Source of the DNA: Clostridium_AD sp050717535
GTDB lineage: Bacteria > Bacillota > Clostridia > Clostridiales > Clostridiaceae
Reading direction: 5' to 3'
DNA: 64,000 nt
Assembly (NCBI RefSeq): GCF_050717535.1
Contig: NZ_JBOITM010000084.1
Span: forward strand, 1 to 64,000
Shown here: positions 1 through 8,820 of the stretch, piece after piece
Layout of the letters: each line of letters opens with the position of its first letter
How positions within the stretch are numbered: the first letter of the stretch is position 1
Position numbers and translations under genes: made by a program
The notes under the pieces: model-generated
The model's database searches: none
The model's input: the letters and a program-made list of their open reading frames with translations, nothing else
Told to the model about the DNA's origin: nothing

Positions 1-70
1 ATAGCTCAGCTGGGAGAGCATCTGCCTTACAAGCAGAGGGTCACAGGTTCGAACCCTGTTGTTCCCACCA
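1..70 (+). tRNA. tRNA-Val (TAC), 5' end cut by window edge
   Basis: The D arm, the anticodon arm (loop CTTACAA, anticodon TAC), the T arm and a 3' acceptor ending in encoded CCA at 68-70 are all visible. The first few acceptor bases lie outside the window. It is the first of three tRNAs spaced by 5 and 9 bases, so they are almost certainly one transcript. Confidence 0.93.
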
Positions 71-75
71 TATAT

Positions 76-152
76 GGCCCAGTGGCTCAGTTGGTTAGAG
101 TGCCGCCCTGTCACGGCGGAGGTCGAGGGTCCGAGTCCCTTCTGGGTCGCCA
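76..152 (+). tRNA. tRNA-Asp (GTC)
   Basis: Complete 77-base cloverleaf. The acceptor GGCCCAG pairs with CTGGGTC, the anticodon loop holds GTC, and CCA is encoded at 150-152. It is the middle tRNA of the cluster. Confidence 0.96.
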
Positions 153-161
153 TTTTTTTTT

Positions 162-236
162 GCTGGCATGGCTCAACGGTAGAGCAGCTGACTTGTAATC
201 AGCAGGTTGTAGGTTCAATTCCTATTGCCAGCTCCA
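162..236 (+). tRNA. tRNA-Thr (TGT)
   Basis: Complete 75-base cloverleaf. The acceptor GCTGGCA pairs with TGCCAGC, the anticodon stem CTGA/TCAG closes a loop with TGT, and CCA is encoded at 234-236. It is the last tRNA before a terminator. Confidence 0.96.
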
Positions 237-272
237 AAAAAGTACTAAACATTTGTTTAGTACTTTTTTATT
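237..272 (+). terminator. Intrinsic terminator of the tRNA operon
   Basis: The hairpin AAAAAGTACTAAAC / GTTTAGTACTTTTT has a 4-base loop, sits directly after the Thr tRNA CCA and runs into a T-rich tract. Confidence 0.9.
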
Positions 273-314
273 TTTTGAAAAATTACGTGTAAGAATAAAT
301 TTGCAACAGAAGAA

Positions 315-342
315 TTGAATAACATACTAAAAGTGGTATAAT
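315..342 (+). promoter_or_regulatory. Likely vegetative promoter of the nucleotidase gene
   Basis: TTGAAT at 315-320 and TATAAT at 337-342 are separated by 16 bases. They lie about 60 bases upstream of the chosen start at 405. Confidence 0.6.
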
Positions 343-404
343 AAGTATTATAAAAATGATATATGGTAAAAGTAAATAATTGTTTAAAAGTAAGGGGGAC
401 AAAA

Positions 405-2582
405 ATGTATAAAACAAACAAAAAAATTCTCAGTATGGTTGTTGGTGTACTTATGTTAATTAACCTCATTAGTACCATTTCACCAAAAACTGTTAATGCG
501 GAGGTAACAGGCGACGAAGTAAAGATTACAATTTTAGGAACCTCAGATATTCATGGAAGATATATGCCATGGGATTACTCAATGGATGCGCAAAGCATGA
601 CAGGTAGTTTGACACAAATTTATACAAAAGTTAAATCAATTCGTAATGAAAATCCAAACACAATTTTAGTAGATGCTGGAGATTTAATTCAAGACAACTC
701 TGCTGAACTTTTTAATAATTCGCCAAAGCACCCAGCTATGGTTGCACTGAATGAAATGGGTTACGATGTATGGAATATGGGTAATCATGAATTTAACTTT
801 GGACTTGATGTGCTAAGTACTGTAACTAGACAGTTTAATGGAAAGGCTATTTCAGGAAATATTTATAAAGAGGATGGAAGTAGATTTGCTCCCGCATATA
901 CAATTATTGAAAAAGAAGGGGTCAAAATTGCTCTAATTGGTATGGATACTCCGTTAATTACTCAATTTGAAGCAGGAACTGATCATCTTAAAGGGCTTAA
1001 AGTAATGAAACCCATAGATGAAACTAAAAAGGTAATTAATGAACTAAAGGGAAAAGTTGATGCTATGGTAGGAGTTATGCATATGGGCATTGATAATGAG
1101 AATAATATTGCAGGTACTGGTGTACGTGATATTGCAAATGCTTGTCCAGAGTTAACAGCTATTATAGCAGGACACATGCATAAGCTTGTTAAACAAGAAA
1201 CCATAAATGGAGTATTAATTACTGAACCTAACAAATATGGATCTGCTTTATCAAAAATAGATTTATCATTTAGGAAAGTTAATGGGAAAATTGAATTAGA
1301 TAAAAAGTCTAGTGATGCTATAGTGATTGACAGTAGTGTTCAATCGGATAAAGGGCTTGAAAAGTCACTGGAAACATTTCATAATATTGCTCGTGCGGAT
1401 GCAAATACAGTTGTTGGGCAGTTAAAGGGAATAGATCTTGTTCCAACGAATGAAATAGAGGGAATACCTCAGGTGCAGATAGGGCAAACACCACTAGCAG
1501 ATTTCTTTCAACAAGTTATGCTTTATTACAGTAAAGCTGATGTAGTAGGTATGCAAATTGATAATGACAAAGCAAAGCTTAATGTTGGACCAATAAAGAA
1601 AAAGGATATTTCATATAATTATCAGTATGCAGCTGGAGAAATAACGGTATTTGAATTAACAGGAAAAGAGTTGAAGGAGTATATGGAGTGGTCTGCTGGT
1701 TATTTTAACTCAACGAGGCTTGGAGATGTTACTGTAAGTTTTAATAGTAAAAGGCGTGCATCAAAATATAGCACAAATGATATGTTTGGCGGAGTTAAAT
1801 ATGAAGTAGACCTTACAAATCAAGAAGGAAGCAGAATAGTAAATTTAAGACATATGAATGGAACTACAATAAAAAATGATGAAGTTCTGAAGCTTGGCAT
1901 GAATGATTATAGAATGCAGGCATTAATAGGAAAAGGTGGAATATTTGAAGGAAAAATATTTAAGAAACTTTGGAGTTCAACAGATAAAACTGCTTTTGGT
2001 GAGGAACAAGGAACAATAAGAAATCTCGCAATTAAATATATAAAAGAAGTTAAAAAGGGTACTATAACATCAAGTGTTCAAGATAACTGGAGAATACTGG
2101 GTGTCGATACAACTTCATCGGAAAGAAAAGCTATAGTTAAACTTGTAAATTCAGGAATACTTGAGGTAGCAAAAACTGCTGATGGAAAATATACAAATAT
2201 AGCATCAATAAATATTAAGGATGCTGTAACGATGGATGAAATAAGTCAGCTATGCAAGAAGGCAAATATAGAACCAGGGAAATTTACCGCTGGAACTAGT
2301 AAGGGTGAGTTCTACAATAAGCTAAATTCACTTGTTAATCCTGAGACGGTGATAGTTAAGCCAGAAAGACCAGCTCCAGTAAAGGAAAAAATAAATAAAA
2401 CATACGGAGTAGTAACTTCATATGCTCTTAACGTTAGAAGTGGAGCTTCGGCAAAATCTAAGGTTATTGGATACGTTGCTAAAGGGGATAAACTTGAAGT
2501 GCTAGGAATGACAAACAAGTGGATTAAAATCGCCTATAAAGGCAAAGTAGGATATGTTTATAGTTCATATGTTAAGCTTTAA
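405..2582 (+). CDS. Secreted UshA-type 5'-nucleotidase/metallophosphoesterase with C-terminal SH3 domain
   Basis: This 725-residue protein has a signal peptide of about 32 residues ending near VNA. It then carries a calcineurin-like metallophosphatase domain with the expected metal motifs: SDIHGR, DAGDLIQD, GNHEFNFG and AGHMHK. A 5'-nucleotidase C-terminal domain follows (roughly residues 330-500), and the last ~65 residues look like a bacterial SH3 domain (ALNVRSGASAKSKVIGYV). The family hydrolyses nucleotides or UDP-sugars outside the membrane; the SH3 domain suggests wall attachment. The start at 405 is chosen over the in-frame ATG at 363 because AAGGGGGAC sits at the right distance and the signal peptide begins there. 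The segment at about residues 560-640, between the nucleotidase and SH3 parts, is not recognised. The gene is monocistronic, between the tRNA terminator and a long hairpin. Confidence 0.92.
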   Translation: MYKTNKKILSMVVGVLMLINLISTISPKTVNAEVTGDEVKITILGTSDIHGRYMPWDYSMDAQSMTGSLTQIYTKVKSIRNENPNTILVDAGDLIQDNSAELFNNSPKHPAMVALNEMGYDVWNMGNHEFNFGLDVLSTVTRQFNGKAISGNIYKEDGSRFAPAYTIIEKEGVKIALIGMDTPLITQFEAGTDHLKGLKVMKPIDETKKVINELKGKVDAMVGVMHMGIDNENNIAGTGVRDIANACPELTAIIAGHMHKLVKQETINGVLITEPNKYGSALSKIDLSFRKVNGKIELDKKSSDAIVIDSSVQSDKGLEKSLETFHNIARADANTVVGQLKGIDLVPTNEIEGIPQVQIGQTPLADFFQQVMLYYSKADVVGMQIDNDKAKLNVGPIKKKDISYNYQYAAGEITVFELTGKELKEYMEWSAGYFNSTRLGDVTVSFNSKRRASKYSTNDMFGGVKYEVDLTNQEGSRIVNLRHMNGTTIKNDEVLKLGMNDYRMQALIGKGGIFEGKIFKKLWSSTDKTAFGEEQGTIRNLAIKYIKEVKKGTITSSVQDNWRILGVDTTSSERKAIVKLVNSGILEVAKTADGKYTNIASINIKDAVTMDEISQLCKKANIEPGKFTAGTSKGEFYNKLNSLVNPETVIVKPERPAPVKEKINKTYGVVTSYALNVRSGASAKSKVIGYVAKGDKLEVLGMTNKWIKIAYKGKVGYVYSSYVKL

Positions 2583-2647
2583 TAGAAAATTAGTTTTTAG
2601 AAAGTAATAATTTCTAATTACGAATATAATATCTAAGGTCATTAAAA

Positions 2648-2733
2648 TAAAAAAGCACATATTACATGAAATGCATTTAATAAGTCTTAGAATTAATTAA
2701 GACTAATGTATTTTCAGTAATATGTGTTTTTTT
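2648..2733. terminator. Long bidirectional terminator hairpin
   Basis: An A-rich left arm (AAAAAGCACATATTAC...) pairs with GTAATATGTGTTTTTTT. The pairing continues inward almost without break through a second segment (AGTCTTA / TAAGACT), giving one 86-base imperfect hairpin. It separates the convergent nucleotidase and dnaI-like genes and has poly-A on the left and poly-T on the right, as expected for termination both ways. Confidence 0.85.
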
Positions 2734-2754
2734 CTTAATGTACAAATTTTGATA

Positions 2755-3735
2755 TTATTTTGGTTTACTCAAATTTTTCTTTATTCTTATATCCTCACAA
2801 AAGAATTTGCAAGCAGTAAAATTACCAAGTAATCTAGAGGTTATTCTTTCAGAATAGGTATTTGCTAAATTTCCAAGAGTTAAATTAGTAGATACTAGCA
2901 TCTTCTTTTGTTTTAATAACTTTGTGTTAAGCAAATTAAACATTTCCATTTTAGTGAAATCTGAAATTTGTTCAGTACCTAAATCATCTATAATAAGTAG
3001 ATCACAATTTATTAGTAGTTCCTCTAAAGAATTATCACCATTAAAGCGAATTTCTTTTAAACCCTTTATAAGTTCCTCAGCAGTCCTATATACTACAAAA
3101 GAGCCTTTGTCCATTAATTCCTTTGTAATGCAGTGAGAAAGAAAAGTTTTACCCGTCCCAGGACCTCCGTAGAACAACAAGTTTTCATCAGAGTTGTTGA
3201 AATCTTTTAAAAATTTCATAGATGTAGATAAAATCTTTTCCATATTCTTTTTTGGAGATTCTGATGCATGTTCACTTTTTCTAGAAGGATAGTAGTCTAA
3301 TTTAAAATTATCGAAATTATGAGTTTTTAACATGCTTTTAAGTTCAGAGCCTGTGTAATAAACATCTATAACCTTTTGCTTAAAACAGGTACATTTAGTA
3401 TTTCCAATAAAGCCTGTATCTTTACATTTGTTACATCTATAATGTAAATTCAAGTATTCCATATCAAAACCATTAGAAACTAATAGTTCAGATTTTTTAA
3501 CTCTTAGATCTACTATTTTTTCTCGCAGATCATGTAAATATTGATCTCTATTAGTAATACTTTTTAAAGCGCTAATAGATAATTCGATACATAGCCGCCC
3601 TATTTTGTGATCAAGTTCAATAATTTCAGGATGAGTCTTTTCTATATGAATTTTTCTTTGCCTAAAGTATGATTCTTCTTCTTGTCTTATTTTATCATAT
3701 AAATCTAATATTTTAGTTTGATATCCTTTAATCAT
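2755..3735 (-). CDS. DnaI/DnaC-type helicase loader ATPase
   Basis: This 326-residue AAA+ protein has Walker A GGPGTGKT and Walker B LLIIDDLGTE. In front is a Cys cluster (CNKCKDTGFIGNTKCTC), the zinc-binding module typical of Firmicute DnaI proteins, preceded by a helical N-terminus. The family loads the replicative helicase during primosome assembly, in the cytoplasm. It overlaps the upstream dnaD-like gene by 8 bases (3728-3735), so the two are translationally coupled and probably work together in replication initiation or restart. IstB transposition helpers share the ATPase fold, but the Cys module, the DnaD neighbour and the lack of a transposase argue for the replication role. Confidence 0.9.
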   Translation of the reverse strand: MIKGYQTKILDLYDKIRQEEESYFRQRKIHIEKTHPEIIELDHKIGRLCIELSISALKSITNRDQYLHDLREKIVDLRVKKSELLVSNGFDMEYLNLHYRCNKCKDTGFIGNTKCTCFKQKVIDVYYTGSELKSMLKTHNFDNFKLDYYPSRKSEHASESPKKNMEKILSTSMKFLKDFNNSDENLLFYGGPGTGKTFLSHCITKELMDKGSFVVYRTAEELIKGLKEIRFNGDNSLEELLINCDLLIIDDLGTEQISDFTKMEMFNLLNTKLLKQKKMLVSTNLTLGNLANTYSERITSRLLGNFTACKFFCEDIRIKKNLSKPK

Positions 3736-4714
3736 TCTTATCCCATCCTAGCAATTTTTTTTCTAGCTCGTCAAAGTCATAGGCTCTTTGTTCATAATCA
3801 TTGAAACTTCCTTTGGCAGGTTTTGCACCAGCAGTAACTCCTTTAGTAGAAAGTAGTCTTTTTTTATCTTTTTTCTCAATATCTTCTAAAGAGTTTATAC
3901 CATCTTTAAACCAACTATTTAAAATGCCATCAATATATTTAAAATCAGCTCTGTTAAGTCTTGCAAAACAGATATCACAAGCTTTAAATATAATTTCTAA
4001 AGAAAATTTATAGACATTTATCCATTTGTCTAATATTTGCTCTTGAGGCTTCATTATTTCGGGGGCTTTTATTCCTAGGTAATTTAATATTTTCCTAATA
4101 TTTATCCACTTATCCTCATGTTTTTTTATATAGGATTGGGCATCTTCAATATTTCTAATATTAGCATCATGCCATGCAATTGCTATGGTCTCAATGTATC
4201 TATAGTCAACTTTACCTTTTGATACACAATATTGAATTAAGAGAAGTATTAGCTCAGGAGGAAAACTATAATCCTTTTGCCAGCTTAAATACATTGTCAT
4301 TTCTTTTGGTGAAAGGGGTTTAGCTAATAGTTTTTCAATATCTTGAAGCATACCTTTTATTGAAGAATTGGTTAATTCTTCAATAAGATTTATATTTTGA
4401 ATATTTTCATCGGGGATATCTAATAAATCCAAGAATTCAATATTAAAGTTGCCCATATTATCAATAGGAGTCATTTTAATTAGGTTCTCATCATTCCAAT
4501 AGTTCCAAGCATTAACAACATCTGTTTCTAGAAGTCCAAGAGTATTGGCTATAACTGAAGAGGTGGCACCTATTTCTCCACATGTACAATACTTTAAACC
4601 AAGAAGGTAAACTTTAACGAATTCTCCCCTAGCTCTTGGCATAAATTTATCTATAAAAATATTACTCACGGGAGTATATCTATAATTTTCATTTTTAAAC
4701 ATGAAAGTACTCAT
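3728..4714 (-). CDS. DnaD-domain primosome protein
   Basis: This 328-residue protein has an N-terminal winged-helix-like part (FVKVYLLGLKYCTCGEIGATSSVIANTLGLLETDVVNAWNYW), as in DnaD/DnaB of low-GC Gram-positives. It carries two DnaD-like segments containing YIETIAIAWHDANI and YIDGILNSWFKDGI. These domains bind DNA and recruit the helicase-loader complex. A good ribosome site (AGAAAGGTAG in minus sense) precedes the ATG. It is the first gene of the coupled pair with the loader ATPase; the promoter presumably lies in 4715-4950. Confidence 0.9.
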   Translation of the reverse strand: MSTFMFKNENYRYTPVSNIFIDKFMPRARGEFVKVYLLGLKYCTCGEIGATSSVIANTLGLLETDVVNAWNYWNDENLIKMTPIDNMGNFNIEFLDLLDIPDENIQNINLIEELTNSSIKGMLQDIEKLLAKPLSPKEMTMYLSWQKDYSFPPELILLLIQYCVSKGKVDYRYIETIAIAWHDANIRNIEDAQSYIKKHEDKWINIRKILNYLGIKAPEIMKPQEQILDKWINVYKFSLEIIFKACDICFARLNRADFKYIDGILNSWFKDGINSLEDIEKKDKKRLLSTKGVTAGAKPAKGSFNDYEQRAYDFDELEKKLLGWDKND

Positions 4715-4963
4715 AAAGTCACTACCTTTCTTTTTATATTATAGAAATATGATTTTAAACTGTAAAATCGTAGGTTATCTATATCTGGCTTATTCATATA
4801 ATTTACTTAATATAGTATACACAGTATATTAGTATATAGAAATTTCATTGTTCAACCTATAGTATACCATATAGTTAAACATAGAATTAAAAAAATATAT
4901 TTCATTAATGTTTAAAATTAGATAAAAAGGGTATATTAAGTAAGTACCATAGGAGGTATGATA

Positions 4964-6163
4964 GTGAACATTTTAAAAAGAAACAAAAGCAAGGTAGCAG
5001 TGATATTGATAACATTAATACTTACAGCTACCATTATGTATTTCAATATTTATAGATTTAGTGGTTATAGTATTTCCATAGGAAATAATACTATAACATA
5101 TGTAAAAAGTAAGAGTGAATTTAATAAAGCATATATGGAGTTAATTAAAGAAGTTAAATCGAGATATAGCAAGGTAATTACAAAAGAGGATTTCGCATTA
5201 AATAAAGTGAAAGTAGATGACATTGCTATGTTTATTAGTGGTGAGGATCTTAAAAAAACAATGTTTAAAAAATTCAACATAGTAGTAAATGCATTTGTAA
5301 TAAAATCAGATAATAAAAAATTGGCATATGTGATGAATGATAAACAAGGTACAGAAATTTTGAATTCTCTAAAAGATTATTATTCTAAGGGATCAAAATT
5401 AAATGGTATTACTAAAGTGGAGATTTTAAATAAAATAAGTTATGAGGCTGTGGTGGTTAAAACCGGGAATCTATATGAAAATTCTGAAATTGTAAAAGCA
5501 TTAATAGAGTATAACAATAGAGTACAAAAACCACTTATAACTATTAAGGTAATAGGTAACGTAAGTAAAGAACAAACCATATATGCTACTACGGTTATAA
5601 AATCTTCGAGTACTCTAATGAATGGTGTTAACAAAACCATTTGTGAGGGAAAAGACGGAATAAAAAAAGTTACTACGGAGGTAATAGTTGTAAATAAGAC
5701 TATCTTATCTGAGAGGGTTTTACAGACGAAAATTATAACTCCGGCGCAAAGCAAAGAGATATTCGTGGGAAATTATAAACCAAAAGTAGATCAACTGACA
5801 TATAAGAATAGCCCATCAAGAGGGAGGATAAGTTCAAACTTTGGTATGAGATGGGGAAAAATGCATAAGGGAATAGATATAGCAGCTAGCTATGGGGCTA
5901 CAATAAGTGCCGTATTAGATGGAACAGTTAGTTATGCAGCTTGGGAGGACGGATATGGTAATGTAATAAAAATCAATGATGGTGATGGAATAGAAACTAT
6001 CTATGCACATTGTAGTGTTATTACTGTGAAAAAGGGTGAAGTTGTAAAAACCAGCGAAAAAATAGGAGAAGTAGGAAGTACCGGTAACAGTACAGGACCT
6101 CATGTTCATTTTGAAGTAAGAAAAAATGGGGAGGCTATAAATCCTGAAAAATACATAAAGTAA
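4964..6163 (+). CDS. Membrane-anchored G5/M23 cell-wall peptidase
   Basis: The 399-residue product has one N-terminal membrane segment (about residues 10-30) and then a poorly conserved extracytoplasmic part. A G5-like domain follows (around 225-265, TTEVIVVNKTILSERVLQTKI), then a C-terminal M23 peptidase domain. The M23 zinc motifs are present: HKGID, YAHC and HVHFE. M23 enzymes cut peptide bridges of peptidoglycan; in spore formers such anchored forms also occur in engulfment or growth roles. The start is taken as GTG 4964, because the AGGAGG at 4951-4956 is 7 bases from it but only one base from the ATG at 4958. A terminator follows. Confidence 0.9.
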   Translation: MNILKRNKSKVAVILITLILTATIMYFNIYRFSGYSISIGNNTITYVKSKSEFNKAYMELIKEVKSRYSKVITKEDFALNKVKVDDIAMFISGEDLKKTMFKKFNIVVNAFVIKSDNKKLAYVMNDKQGTEILNSLKDYYSKGSKLNGITKVEILNKISYEAVVVKTGNLYENSEIVKALIEYNNRVQKPLITIKVIGNVSKEQTIYATTVIKSSSTLMNGVNKTICEGKDGIKKVTTEVIVVNKTILSERVLQTKIITPAQSKEIFVGNYKPKVDQLTYKNSPSRGRISSNFGMRWGKMHKGIDIAASYGATISAVLDGTVSYAAWEDGYGNVIKINDGDGIETIYAHCSVITVKKGEVVKTSEKIGEVGSTGNSTGPHVHFEVRKNGEAINPEKYIK

Positions 6164-6224
6164 AAATGTATGTATGAATAAAATAATGTTAACAGTAAAA
6201 AATATAATTTAAAGGATTTTAATA

Positions 6225-6251
6225 GAGAGCTTTATGCTCTTTTTATTTTTC
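6225..6251 (+). terminator. Terminator after the M23 peptidase gene
   Basis: The short hairpin GAGAGC-TTTAT-GCTCT is followed by TTTTATTTTT. Confidence 0.75.
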
Positions 6252-6346
6252 ATAAGAATTTATTAGGAAAAAAATATTTTAATATTTTGCGAGTATATAT
6301 GCATTTATATATGGATAGTATAATATTTAAAAGGAGAGATAAGTGT

Positions 6347-6574
6347 ATGCGTTTTAAGGGAAGAAAATTAGGTAACGAGGAGGACAATAACGAAGAAGGC
6401 GTTAAGGATATAGATGTATTAGATAGATATGTTAAAATTCAAGGAATGCACAGTAAGCTAGTAAATATACCTACAATAGTTACAGGGCTTAATGAAGATG
6501 GTACCATAAGAGAAGAAAAAATTGAGCCTTACGCATATGAGATAGTTGACCAAAACAAAGGATTTATAGATTAA
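6347..6574 (+). CDS. Small acidic protein of unknown function
   Basis: This 75-residue protein has a basic start (MRFKGRKLG), an acidic stretch (EEDNNEEGVKDID) and a compact remainder without Cys or membrane segments. AAGGAG at 6331-6336 supports the ATG at 6347 rather than the in-frame start at 6287. It stands alone between two terminators. I do not recognise the family. Confidence 0.7.
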   Translation: MRFKGRKLGNEEDNNEEGVKDIDVLDRYVKIQGMHSKLVNIPTIVTGLNEDGTIREEKIEPYAYEIVDQNKGFID

Positions 6575-6588
6575 TAGTAAAAAGAATT

Positions 6589-6641
6589 ACAGAGCATATA
6601 GCTTAGTTGTAAATTTTAGCTAGGTGCTCTGTTTTGTTTTG
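6589..6641. terminator. Terminator between convergent small genes
   Basis: ACAGAGCA pairs with TGCTCTGT, with an inner TAGCT/AGCTA stem, and is followed by TTTTGTTTT. The hairpin overlaps the last codons of the minus-strand gene ending at 6616. Confidence 0.7.
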
Positions 6642-6801
6642 GTGTAAATTTAATACAAGATAAACCAGAGGATTGCTTTACAAGGATTGAAGGTAAATTC
6701 ATAGATTTGAAACCATAAAATTTACAGCCCTTAGGGAATGCAGCATCCCAAGTTATATAGTAATACTGACATTTATAACAATTTATTTTTTCGTTAACCA
6801 T
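6616..6801 (-). CDS. Small Cys-rich clostridial protein (probable zinc binding)
   Basis: This 61-residue protein has a CYKCQYYY motif, then CKFYG and a later Cys (LSCIKF), a spacing that could hold one metal ion. AAAGGAG at good distance from the ATG shows it is translated. Proteins of this type are widespread in clostridia and are sometimes labelled uracil-DNA glycosylase in databases. Nothing in this short sequence supports that activity. Confidence 0.72.
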   Translation of the reverse strand: MVNEKINCYKCQYYYITWDAAFPKGCKFYGFKSMNLPSILVKQSSGLSCIKFTPKQNRAPS

Positions 6802-6938
6802 AAAACACTCCTTTATTAAAAGTATATATATGAAAATAAAACACAGTAAATCAATTCAATAATAGCATATTTTAGTAAATAAAAAAATAGATATATGTTA
6901 TTTAAAACTTATATCTATTATGGAACAAGGAAATTAAG

Positions 6939-7583
6939 CTAACCACCAAGGGTCACATCTTGGTCGTTATACCAAATTAAAGCCGCTGATAAATGTTCGG
7001 GTTTAAAATCAGGCCAAAAATCATCTATAACATAAAAATCAGAATATATGGATTGTAGCGGTAAAAATCCACTAAGACGCCTTCGTCCACCCCAACGAAT
7101 AATTAAATCTACTCTAGAAATATCTTTAGTTTTTATGCAATCAACTATATTACTTCTTTTACTGCTTTTATTTTTGTTTAAATTACTTAGGTCCCATTCC
7201 CAACCATAGTTTACAAGAAAATTTAGTTTTATTCCACCCTTACCAAAGGTTTTTCGCGTGGTATAAGGAAGCAGTTCTTTTGGAAACATAGGTGAATCAC
7301 TATTTCCAACAACTAATAAATCGGCATCTTGCGTACTTAAAAGTTTTACTGCATCAACGCAGGCTTTAACAAAAGCTTCTCTCTGAAGGGGAGGTCTTTT
7401 TGTATTATCAGTAGTAAAACCATAATAAGTTATTTCCTTTACTCCTAAACTTTTGCAAAGTTTATATAGTGATAAACCGGGATCTAATCCAAAAGTATAT
7501 CCTTTATCTTTTGATAGTCCATTGTCTACACACCATCTTCTATTTCCATCGGGAATTACTCCAATATGATTTGGTATTCTCAT
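6939..7583 (-). CDS. Divergent undecaprenyl diphosphate synthase-family protein
   Basis: This 214-residue protein is clearly of the cis-prenyltransferase (UppS) fold. The N-terminus HIGVIPDGNRRW keeps the catalytic Asp and the following Gly-Asn-x-Arg. ITYYGFTTDNTKRP corresponds to the standard strand plus N-x-K-R-P element, and the C-terminal DLIIRWGGRRRLSGFLPLQ corresponds to the RTSGE.RLSNF.LWQ motif. It is shorter than typical UppS (about 230-250) and departs from the consensus at several places, for example RWGGRRR for RTSGE. It is probably a paralogue making a different or shorter prenyl diphosphate rather than the housekeeping enzyme. AAGGGTGATGAG precedes the start. Confidence 0.82.
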   Translation of the reverse strand: MRIPNHIGVIPDGNRRWCVDNGLSKDKGYTFGLDPGLSLYKLCKSLGVKEITYYGFTTDNTKRPPLQREAFVKACVDAVKLLSTQDADLLVVGNSDSPMFPKELLPYTTRKTFGKGGIKLNFLVNYGWEWDLSNLNKNKSSKRSNIVDCIKTKDISRVDLIIRWGGRRRLSGFLPLQSIYSDFYVIDDFWPDFKPEHLSAALIWYNDQDVTLGG

Positions 7584-7702
7584 CTCATCACCCTTTATTT
7601 ATAATTTTTAATGTATATAAATCATAGTATCCCCATTATTACTATATTAATCCATGTTTTTTATTGAAAATCTATTATAGGTAAGTAATCAATGACTGTA
7701 CT

Positions 7703-8584
7703 TTAAATATCGTTAAATTGCTTTCTGTAGCCGCACTTTCTGCATAATTCTTCAACAACTTCTCTTCTGGAAAAACCATTGTAAATGTTGTTAGCCCTTT
7801 GACTTTCAATTATTTCAGAAAAAGGAGTTTCATGAATATTGCCTAGGTTAATTACACCTTCTCCATCAAGGCAGCAAGGTATTACGGTACCATCAACTAA
7901 TATGGCTGCTTGGTTTCTAAGACCGTAACAAAAACCGGGGCTATTGTCTTCTTGTACGGATAAATCTGGCCACTGAAATTCATGGTCTTGATTTAAATAT
8001 ACTTTATTACAAATCTTAATACCGTGACCTGGGTGTATTTCTTCTTCTATTTTATAAGGCAAATTAAAAGCCTTTTCAATTACAGACAGTAAATAACGAT
8101 TTTTATTAGCCTGAAGATTTGTGGCATTATCTACATCGAGGTTCCATAACCTTAGGGAAAACAAAGTATCAGTTACATTAATGGCTTCTTTCACAAAGGA
8201 AATAATATTATTAATATATTCATCCTTATTAGATCCGCCTTCATTGCCATCAAAGCTGTGCAAAGAAAAATTAATTTGTCTTAAAGCGGGCTTTAAGATT
8301 ATTTTTTTCCAAACTTTGTTTATTAGTGTTCCATTGGTGGTTATATTGACCTTAAAACCTTTTTCATAACTTAAATCTAAGAATTCATCTAATTTCGGAT
8401 GTAAAAGTGGTTCGCCTTTAACATGAAAATATATATATTCTGTATGAGGTTTTATTTGATCTAGTATTTTGCTAAAGGTATCTAGGGTCATAAACTCAGG
8501 GGCCCTTTGTGTTTGTGGACAAAAGCTGCAGGAAAGATTACATACATTAGTAATTTCTATATAAAATTTTTTAAATCTTTTCAT
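7703..8584 (-). CDS. Radical SAM/SPASM-type protein
   Basis: This 293-residue protein has the radical SAM cluster motif CNLSCSFC near the N-terminus. A conserved barrel core follows (YFHVKGEPLLHPKLDEF, NITTNGTLI). The C-terminus is Cys-rich (FCYGL, PCCLDGE, LCRKCGY), typical of SPASM domains that hold extra iron-sulfur clusters. Such enzymes modify peptides or other substrates. No precursor peptide gene is evident next to it, so the substrate is unknown. The start at 8584 is preferred over the in-frame ATG at 8602 because TTGGAG lies 8 bases upstream of it. Confidence 0.87.
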   Translation of the reverse strand: MKRFKKFYIEITNVCNLSCSFCPQTQRAPEFMTLDTFSKILDQIKPHTEYIYFHVKGEPLLHPKLDEFLDLSYEKGFKVNITTNGTLINKVWKKIILKPALRQINFSLHSFDGNEGGSNKDEYINNIISFVKEAINVTDTLFSLRLWNLDVDNATNLQANKNRYLLSVIEKAFNLPYKIEEEIHPGHGIKICNKVYLNQDHEFQWPDLSVQEDNSPGFCYGLRNQAAILVDGTVIPCCLDGEGVINLGNIHETPFSEIIESQRANNIYNGFSRREVVEELCRKCGYRKQFNDI

Positions 8585-8820
8585 TTGACATACTCCAATC
8601 ATAAATAAACTTTAGATGATTCACATTAAATATATAAATAGTATCCTACTGATTTTAACATAAAATCGTTATAGAATGTATTATATAGAAAATTCAACTA
8701 TTATGCATTATAAGAAAATCAATATAACTTTTGATTTTAATAAGGCTCTAAATTTATATATGAATAATAATTTAGTATAAAGATAAAAATATATTTGAAA
8801 TTCAAAAGGAGGAAGGAAAT

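Noticed and set aside
59..292. Open frame of 77 codons across the tRNA cluster
   Set aside because: It runs through tRNA-Asp, tRNA-Thr and the terminator, with no ribosome site.
2755..3735. IstB-type transposition helper
   Set aside because: No transposase or inverted repeats are nearby, and the coupled DnaD gene and Cys module point to the replication loader.
8794..8806. TTTGAAATTCAAA, a FabT-like box before the ferritin-like gene
   Set aside because: It is a single box without a partner and lies next to the ribosome site. One such 10-base match is expected by chance in AT-rich DNA of this length.
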